Below are positions 47,884 to 53,690 of a stretch of 53,690 nucleotides of DNA, in pieces. The stretch is from an uncultured Pelagibacteraceae bacterium (GTDB lineage: Bacteria > Pseudomonadota > Alphaproteobacteria > Pelagibacterales > Pelagibacteraceae), in the NCBI GenBank assembly GCA_902517735.1, contig CABYDK010000003.1, positions 1 through 53,690 on the forward strand. Direction: 5' to 3'. Position numbers and translations under genes: made by a program. The notes under the pieces are model-generated. The model searched no databases, was not told the DNA's origin, and worked only from the letters and a program-made list of their open reading frames with translations. Within the stretch, counting starts at the first letter, position 1. The number at the start of each line of letters is the position of its first letter.

Positions 47884-48997
47884 TTACTTTTCTTATTATG
47901 AGTGGTGGAAAAATTTAGATAAATTTATTCTTAGTTTAATAATTGCTTTATTTTTAACTGGTTTATTTTTCTCGCTAGTATCAACCTCTCTAATTGCATC
48001 TGATAAACTTGAAACAAATAGTTATTTTTTCTTCTTTAAACATCTAGTTTTCGTTTTAATAGGGTTGTTTATTATTTTTATATTTTCTTATATTGAGCAA
48101 AAAACATTATATAAAATTTCAGTTTATATCTTTTTATTTTCTTTGATTTTACTACTCTTAGTCCCATTTATTGGGATTGAAGTGAAAGGATCAACAAGAT
48201 GGTTAGATTTATTTTTTTTACCAAGATTACAACCTGTTGAATTAGTAAAACCTTTTTTTATAATAATTTTAGCTTTAATTATTTCAAATAACAGCTTTGC
48301 TAATTTTACTATAAAATTTTCAATATCTTTTTTATTAACAGCATTAATCATACTTTTGTTAATTTTACAGCCTGACTTAGGTCAGACTTTATTAATTGGA
48401 CTTAGTTGGTTGATATTAATTTTTGTTTCAGGAATTAATTTATTTTTTCTTTTTTCAATATCTTTAGTTGGTATAATTTTGCTTTTATATATAGTTTTTT
48501 ATATTCCAAAATTTGAATATATAAAAAATAGATTGTTATCTTTTTTTGATACAGAAACAGGTACTCATAATTTTCAATCTGATAAAGCACTGGACTCAAT
48601 CACGAGTGGAGGTTTTTTTGGTAAAGGCATTGGAGAAGGAACATTGAAAAATAAAGTACCAGAGGCACACACGGATTATATTATTTCAGTTATATCTGAA
48701 GAATTTGGTGTAATTGCAATAATCTTAATATTGTTTTTATTTTTAGTGTTTATTTTCTCAATTTTAAAAAAAGTAGATAAAGAAGCAAATAACACTGCAA
48801 GATTAATCTTAGTAGGTTCAGCTAGTTTAATATTATTACAAGCAATGATACATATTGGAGTTAACATTAGATTATTTCCCACAACTGGCATGACTTTACC
48901 ATTTTTAAGTTATGGAGGATCATCAATAATTAGTGTCTCAATATTATCTGGTATAATCTTAAATTTGACAAAAAGAAAAGTTTTATTTTCAAAGTGA
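47864..48997 (+). CDS. ftsW: Septal peptidoglycan polymerase FtsW (SEDS family)
   Basis: 377 residues with about ten membrane segments. SEDS landmarks: KGSTRWLDLFFLPRLQPVELVKPF (cited as RLQPVELVKPF), ILQPDLGQTLLI with the catalytic Asp, and the C-terminal FPTTGMTLPFLSYGGSS. FtsW polymerises glycan strands from lipid II with FtsI. It begins inside murD (20-base overlap) and its TGA overlaps the GTG of murG. Position next to murD/murG separates it from the elongation protein RodA. Confidence 0.96.
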   Translation: MLEKFFNYFSYYEWWKNLDKFILSLIIALFLTGLFFSLVSTSLIASDKLETNSYFFFFKHLVFVLIGLFIIFIFSYIEQKTLYKISVYIFLFSLILLLLVPFIGIEVKGSTRWLDLFFLPRLQPVELVKPFFIIILALIISNNSFANFTIKFSISFLLTALIILLLILQPDLGQTLLIGLSWLILIFVSGINLFFLFSISLVGIILLLYIVFYIPKFEYIKNRLLSFFDTETGTHNFQSDKALDSITSGGFFGKGIGEGTLKNKVPEAHTDYIISVISEEFGVIAIILILFLFLVFIFSILKKVDKEANNTARLILVGSASLILLQAMIHIGVNIRLFPTTGMTLPFLSYGGSSIISVSILSGIILNLTKRKVLFSK

Positions 48998-50058
48998 AAA
49001 AAATATTAATCACTACAGGTGGAACAGGAGGGCATGTAATACCTGCAAAAATTATTAAAGAACATTTAAAAAATAATTTTGAAATATACTATTCTTCTGA
49101 TTTAAGAGGATTAAAGTATTTATCATCAGATATTAATAAAACTATAATTATTGATACTCCAAGATTTAATTTAAGCTTTTATCTACCATTTCGATTAATA
49201 AAGTTAATGTATTTAATACTCCAATCAATTTTATTTTTAAAAAAAGAAAAAATTGAAAAAGTAATTTCTATTGGTGGATATATGTCAATACCAATTATTA
49301 TTGGTGCTAAGATACTAGGTTTAACTATTTTATTATTAGAGCCTAATTTAGTATTGGGAAGAGGAAATAGATTTTTTCTAAATTTTTCAAAAAAGATATT
49401 TTGTTATTCAAATAAAATAACCAATTTCCCTAAAAAAAATTTTCATAAAATTGAATTGATAAAACCTTTAGTTTCTAAAGCTTTTTATGAATTAGAAAAA
49501 ACTAAAGATATAAATAATAAATTTTGTTTTTTAATATCAGGTGGCAGTCAAGGTGCTCAAATTTTTGATGAATTAATTAAAGATATAATGATTGATATTT
49601 CAAAAACTTTTTCAATTAGAGTCATTCAGCAAACAAGTATAGAAAATATTGAAAAATTAAAAAATTTTTATGACTCTAAAAATATTGAAAACAAAATTTT
49701 TAATTTTGAAGAAAATTTCATTAATTTAATTAATATGTCTGATCTCTGTATTACAAGAGCAGGAGCTACTTCATTAGCAGAAATTTCTATTTTAAATAAA
49801 CCTTTTATAGCGATACCTCTTCCAAGTGCTAAAGATAATCACCAAATGAAAAATGCTCAATTTTATGAAGAAATGGGATGTTGCTGGGTTTTAGATCAAA
49901 GAAATCTTAAAAAAGAAAAATTATCAAATATTATACTGAACATATTGAAAGATAAGTCTGATTTAATTGATAAAAAGTCAAACTTAGAAAAATTAAATTT
50001 TGAAAATTCATGGAATGATGTAAATCAGAAATTACAAAAAATAATCAATGAAAATTAA
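48994..50058 (+). CDS. murG: UDP-GlcNAc:lipid I N-acetylglucosaminyltransferase MurG
   Basis: 354 residues with a GTG start that overlaps the ftsW stop (GTGA). N-terminal TTGGTGGHVIPA is the diagnostic G-loop; SIGGYMSIP is the second; the C-terminal half has ISGGSQGAQIF, SDLCITRAGATSLAEI and PLPSAKDNHQMKNAQ. It converts lipid I to lipid II on the inner face of the membrane. It overlaps murC by 11 bases. Confidence 0.97.
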   Translation: MKKILITTGGTGGHVIPAKIIKEHLKNNFEIYYSSDLRGLKYLSSDINKTIIIDTPRFNLSFYLPFRLIKLMYLILQSILFLKKEKIEKVISIGGYMSIPIIIGAKILGLTILLLEPNLVLGRGNRFFLNFSKKIFCYSNKITNFPKKNFHKIELIKPLVSKAFYELEKTKDINNKFCFLISGGSQGAQIFDELIKDIMIDISKTFSIRVIQQTSIENIEKLKNFYDSKNIENKIFNFEENFINLINMSDLCITRAGATSLAEISILNKPFIAIPLPSAKDNHQMKNAQFYEEMGCCWVLDQRNLKKEKLSNIILNILKDKSDLIDKKSNLEKLNFENSWNDVNQKLQKIINEN

Positions 50059-51445
50059 ACTAGCTAAAAAAGAAATTATTCATTTTGTAGGTATTGGAGG
50101 CATAGGCATGAGTGGTCTTTCTTTAATAATGAAGGGTCAAGGATTTCAAGTCCAAGGAAGTGATATAGCCAACAATAAAAACATAGATAGATTAAAAAAA
50201 GAAAAAATTAAATTTTTTTTAGGACATTCAAAAAAAAATTTAAAAGATGCTACAATTGTTGTTATCTCTTCAGCAATAAAAAATACTAATCCTGAATTAA
50301 TTGAAGCAAAAAGAAAAAAAATTCCAATAATTAAAAGAGGTAAAATGCTAGCTAGTATTGTTTCGTTAATGAAAAATATTGTGGTTGTAGGGTCTCATGG
50401 CAAAACAACAACGACATCTTTAATTGCATCTATTTTTCAAGAAACAAAAATTGACCCAACAATCATTAATGGAGGGGTAATAAATTCAATTAAGAATACC
50501 GCCAAATTGGGAAAAAGTGATTGGTCTATTTTAGAAGCTGATGAGTCTGATGGTAGCTTTGTGCACATTACTCCAACATATTCTATAATAACAAATATCG
50601 ATAGAGAACATATGGATTTCTATAAATCTATGTCTGATCTAAAAAGATATTTTATTGAGTTTATTAATAAAATTCCTTCATTTGGTAAATCATTTATTTG
50701 TACGGATGATAAAATTAATTGTGAAATAATAAAATATATTAAAAATAAAAATTTTTATACTTATGGTCAAAAAGATAATGCAAATTTATTAATAAAGAAT
50801 ATTAGACAACACAAGTCTTTTTCAAATTTTGATCTTATGGTTAGGTTACCTAACAAGGAAAACTTAAACATCAAAGGTATTAAGATACCACTGCTTGGAA
50901 TTCATAATATTAGAAATACAGTTGGAGCAATTGGTGTTGCTTTAACTGTAGGGATTCCAATTCAAAAAATAAAAAAAGGATTAAAAAATTTTAAGGGAGT
51001 TCAGAGAAGATTTAATAAAATATTTTCATATAATAATATAGATTTTTATGATGACTATGCACATCACCCAACTGAGATTAAAGTTGTGTTACAAGGTGTT
51101 AAACAAGTATTTAGTAAATATGAAAAAATATGTATTTTTCAACCTCACAGAATTTCAAGACTTAAAGATTTAAAAAAAGAATTCACCAGTGCCTTCAAGG
51201 ATGCTGATGTAGTTATTCTTTGTCCAATTTATACTGCTGGAGAAAAAATTAAATTAGGATTTAGTTATGAAGATTTTGCAAAGAAAATTATAAAAAATTC
51301 TGATGTTAAGTTATATATGGTTGATAATAATAATCAATTATCAAAATATCTAAAACAGAATATGTATGGTAAAAAAATAGTAGTAGCAATGGGTGCTGGA
51401 TCAATTTCAAATTGGATAAAAGAACTACCTAGTTTAATGCAATGA
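50048..51445 (+). CDS. murC: UDP-N-acetylmuramate-L-alanine ligase
   Basis: 465 residues. The N-terminal UDP-binding domain reads HFVGIGGIGMSGLS. The ATP loop is VVGSHGKTTTTSLI near residue 115; EADESDGSF and TNIDREHMDFY are the family motifs; DDYAHHPTEI lies in the C-terminal ligase domain. MurC adds L-alanine to UDP-MurNAc, the first amino acid of the stem. The murB start overlaps its stop by 4 bases (ATGA). Confidence 0.98.
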   Translation: MKIKLAKKEIIHFVGIGGIGMSGLSLIMKGQGFQVQGSDIANNKNIDRLKKEKIKFFLGHSKKNLKDATIVVISSAIKNTNPELIEAKRKKIPIIKRGKMLASIVSLMKNIVVVGSHGKTTTTSLIASIFQETKIDPTIINGGVINSIKNTAKLGKSDWSILEADESDGSFVHITPTYSIITNIDREHMDFYKSMSDLKRYFIEFINKIPSFGKSFICTDDKINCEIIKYIKNKNFYTYGQKDNANLLIKNIRQHKSFSNFDLMVRLPNKENLNIKGIKIPLLGIHNIRNTVGAIGVALTVGIPIQKIKKGLKNFKGVQRRFNKIFSYNNIDFYDDYAHHPTEIKVVLQGVKQVFSKYEKICIFQPHRISRLKDLKKEFTSAFKDADVVILCPIYTAGEKIKLGFSYEDFAKKIIKNSDVKLYMVDNNNQLSKYLKQNMYGKKIVVAMGAGSISNWIKELPSLMQ

Positions 51446-52353
51446 CAATTAATGAATTAAAAGAATTACTTAAAAAGTTTGACTCAAGTATCACATACAA
51501 TGCAGATTTAAAAAAAAAAAATTGGTTTAACATTGGTGGAAAAGCAAAGGTTTTTTTTAAAGCCGATGAATTAACAGATTTGGTAGAGTTTTTAAAAGTT
51601 TTAGATAATAGAGAAAAAATTCACATAATTGGAGCGGGTTCAAATACATTAATTACCGATGAAGTTTATGATGGTGTAATTATTAAACTTGGAAAAAATT
51701 TTAATCGATTATCTGTATTAAATTCAAACATAATTATTTCAGGGACAGCAGTTTTAGATAAAAAATTATCAGATTTTGCAGCTGAGAATAGCTTAAGTGG
51801 GTTTGAATTTTTATCTTGTATACCTGGAACTGTAGGAGGAGGTCTTAAAATGAATGCTGGCTGTTTTGGCACAGAAATAAAAGATATTTTAGTTTCAATT
51901 CAATCTGTAGATAAAAATGGAAATGTATTAACTATTCCAGCAAAAGAGATTAATTTTGAATATAGAAATAATGATTTGTCAGAAAGCTTAATATTTTTAA
52001 GTGCTTCATTTAAGGGTGAAAAAAAAGATACTCAAAAAATATTAGAAAAAATGTCAAAATTGAAAAATAAAAAAGACAATAATCAACCAACTAAAATAAA
52101 AACTAGTGGTAGCACATTTAAGAATCCAATAAATTTAACAAAAAAAAAAGTATGGGAATTAATTAAAGAATCTGTCCCAGCTGATATTGAATTTGGGGAT
52201 GCTTGTATTTCAAAAAAACACTCAAATTTTTTTGTAAACAAGGGTAACGCATCATTTAAAGATATGAAAAAACTAATTAATTTTGTTGAAAAAAGTGTAT
52301 TCAATAAAACAGGTGTTAAGATAGAAAAAGAAATAAAAATTTTAGAAAATTGA
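51442..52353 (+). CDS. murB: UDP-N-acetylenolpyruvoylglucosamine reductase
   Basis: 303 residues, the type II MurB common in bacteria other than E. coli. FAD-binding motifs: NWFNIGGKAKVFFKA, IIGAGSNTLI, FLSCIPGTVGGGLKMNAGCFG (cited as IPGTVGGGLKMNAGCFG). The catalytic Ser is in KTSGSTFKNP, and the C-terminus has the family KHSNFFVN. It makes UDP-MurNAc from the MurA product using NADPH. The stop overlaps the TTG start of ddl (TTGA). Confidence 0.97.
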   Translation: MTINELKELLKKFDSSITYNADLKKKNWFNIGGKAKVFFKADELTDLVEFLKVLDNREKIHIIGAGSNTLITDEVYDGVIIKLGKNFNRLSVLNSNIIISGTAVLDKKLSDFAAENSLSGFEFLSCIPGTVGGGLKMNAGCFGTEIKDILVSIQSVDKNGNVLTIPAKEINFEYRNNDLSESLIFLSASFKGEKKDTQKILEKMSKLKNKKDNNQPTKIKTSGSTFKNPINLTKKKVWELIKESVPADIEFGDACISKKHSNFFVNKGNASFKDMKKLINFVEKSVFNKTGVKIEKEIKILEN

Positions 52354-53264
52354 AAAAAAAAATCTTGATAATTTCTGGGGGGATTTCAAAAGAACGTGAA
52401 ATAAGTCTTCAAACAGGTAATCAAGTTGCCAAAGAATTAAAGAATAATAAGTACACAGTAAAAATTTGTGAACCAAATCATAATTTGTTTAAATTAATTA
52501 AAAAATTTAAACCCAACAAAATATTCAATGCATTGCATGGTCAATACGGAGAAGATGGGTATATTCAGTCAATTTTAGAATATATAGGTATTCCATATAC
52601 TCATTCAGGTGTGATTTCGTCTGCCAAAGCAATGGATAAAGAAATTTCTAAGAAAATATTTATTAAGAATAAAATATTGACCCCGAAATATATAAAATAT
52701 TCTTACAATAAATCCAATTCAGAATTAAATTATATAATAAAAAAAAAACTTGGATTCCCGGTAGTTATCAAACCAATTAATGAAGGATCGAGTGTAAATG
52801 TTTATATTTGTAATAAACTTAATTTAAAAAATAAGTTAAAAAAACTTAAATTTTATAAAGATATACTTATAGAAGAATTTATACCTGGCCGTGAAATTCA
52901 AGCTGCTATCTTAGGGAATATAAGATTAGGCGCTATAGAATTAAAACCTAAAAGAAAGTTTTATGATTACGAAGCAAAATATAATTATAAAGCTAAAACA
53001 AAACATATTATTCCAGTTGAATTGAGTAAAAAAAAATTTAAAGAATTAATGAATATTTCATTTAAAGTTCATAAATTGCTTGGATGTAGAGGTGTAACAA
53101 GGTCTGATTTTAAATACCATAAAAATAATTTTTATCTTTTAGAGACAAATACACAACCAGGCATGACAAAACTTTCCTTAGTTCCTGAAATTTGTCTTCA
53201 TAAAGGAATTAGTTTTATTAAATTAATTAAATTGTTATTAGACGATGCATCAACGAATAAGTAA
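52350..53264 (+). CDS. ddl: D-alanine-D-alanine ligase
   Basis: 304 residues with an apparent TTG start inside the murB stop (TTGA), the only reasonable start near the N-terminal ISGGISKEREISLQTG motif. HGQYGEDGYIQ and GIPYTHSGV follow. The ATP-grasp core has FPVVIKPINEGSSVNVY and the C-terminal Mg site LLETNTQPGMT with the NTQPG form of NTxPG. It makes the dipeptide used by the MurF half of MurEF. It overlaps ftsQ by 19 bases. Confidence 0.97.
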   Translation: MKKKILIISGGISKEREISLQTGNQVAKELKNNKYTVKICEPNHNLFKLIKKFKPNKIFNALHGQYGEDGYIQSILEYIGIPYTHSGVISSAKAMDKEISKKIFIKNKILTPKYIKYSYNKSNSELNYIIKKKLGFPVVIKPINEGSSVNVYICNKLNLKNKLKKLKFYKDILIEEFIPGREIQAAILGNIRLGAIELKPKRKFYDYEAKYNYKAKTKHIIPVELSKKKFKELMNISFKVHKLLGCRGVTRSDFKYHKNNFYLLETNTQPGMTKLSLVPEICLHKGISFIKLIKLLLDDASTNK

Positions 53265-53690
53265 AAAGATTTTAGTATACTTCTTTATTTTTTTTACACT
53301 AGTAACAATAACTAATACTAGATTATCTTTTGATTTTTATAAAATTAAAGAATTTAATATTACAGGTCTAAACCAAATAGAATCAAAAAATCTTTATGAT
53401 AAAATACAAATTTTCAAAAATGATAATATCTTTTTCTTTGATGAACAAGATGTTTCAAAGATAATTTATTCTAACAAGACAATCGAAGAGTTTAAAATTG
53501 TTAAAATCTATCCATCAAAATTAAAGATTGAAATAAAAAAAACAAACTTTTTAGCAACTACCAAAAAAAAGGGTATAGATTATCTTGTTTTAGAAAATGG
53601 AAATTTAGTAGAGATTAAAGATACAGTTTTCAATCTTCCTTTTATATTTGGAAATATTGATGTTAAAAATTTTTTATACTTTAAAAATTT
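53246..53690 (+). CDS. ftsQ: Cell division protein FtsQ, N-terminal part (3' end outside window)
   Basis: An open frame of at least 148 codons runs from ATG 53246 to the right edge. The protein starts MHQRISKKILVYFFIFFTLV: short basic cytosolic tail and one membrane segment (about 8-24). It continues with a POTRA-like domain, FYKIKEFNITGLNQIES, and then FDEQDVSKII and IYPSKLKIEIKKTN, the pattern of FtsQ/DivIB. The gene position after ddl is the standard one. FtsQ is the membrane scaffold for FtsL and FtsB. The start lies inside ddl (19-base overlap). Confidence 0.9.

Noticed and set aside
1..53690. CRISPR arrays, insertion sequences, prophage genes, toxin-antitoxin pairs
   Set aside because: I looked for regular direct repeats, transposase or integrase motifs and small paired genes and saw none; the tandem repeats found are inside rplY or the MraZ operator.

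Overview
The window looks like a piece of core chromosome from a SAR11-type alphaproteobacterium (Pelagibacterales). This is inferred from three things seen in the sequence: very low GC with Lys/Asn/Ile-rich proteins, tightly packed genes that often overlap by 1-30 bases, and alphaproteobacterial gene neighbourhoods (petABC as Rieske-cyt b-cyt c1; prs-rplY-pth-ychF; yqeY-dnaG-rpoD; uvrC-pgsA). I see no insertion sequence, prophage, integrase, CRISPR array or rRNA gene.

Layout. 1-2016: end of a tRNA nucleotidyltransferase, then greA, hemF and trmL on the minus strand. 2109-4666: the cytochrome bc1 operon petABC. 4643-10623: a minus-strand housekeeping run (lgt, midA-like, pgeF, prs, rplY, pth, ychF). 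10674-13310: a UbiK-like gene, then a MarR / OmpR-type regulator / sensor kinase cassette on the minus strand. 13376-23129: ilvE, pgsA, uvrC, folB, a pteridine-reductase-like SDR, uvrB, an aspartate-type aminotransferase, an ADP-ribosylglycohydrolase/J1-crystallin-like gene and trxB. 23151-24760: a tightly coupled ELM1-family plus 2OG-Fe(II) dioxygenase pair. 24757-29152: carAB. 29279-33406: yqeY-dnaG-rpoD, followed by an O-antigen-ligase-like gene and two tRNA genes (Val-GAC and a CAT-anticodon tRNA that looks like Ile2). 34932-37115: mlaC and mlaA, then an AmpD-like amidase. 37158-37516: RNase P RNA. 37675 to the right edge: the division and cell wall (dcw) cluster mraZ-ftsZ-rsmH-ftsL-ftsI-murEF-mraY-murD-ftsW-murG-murC-murB-ddl-ftsQ, cut off by the window edge.

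How it works together. The dcw cluster encodes the cytoplasmic pathway from UDP-MurNAc to lipid II plus the septal synthase FtsW/FtsI, under what looks like a MraZ-repressed promoter. petABC supplies respiration, carAB carbamoyl phosphate, prs PRPP, and uvrB/uvrC excision repair. The window is mostly ordinary core genome. The points most worth a second look are: ftsZ placed second in the dcw cluster; the fused MurE-MurF; the overlapping MraZ operator and promoter; a tRNA-Val with an abnormal T-loop; a DnaG whose zinc ligands are mostly replaced; a PTR1/FolM-like reductase coupled to folB; and the ELM1/dioxygenase pair of unknown function. I did not find convincing evidence of a wholly new multigene system; the ELM1/dioxygenase pair is the nearest candidate.
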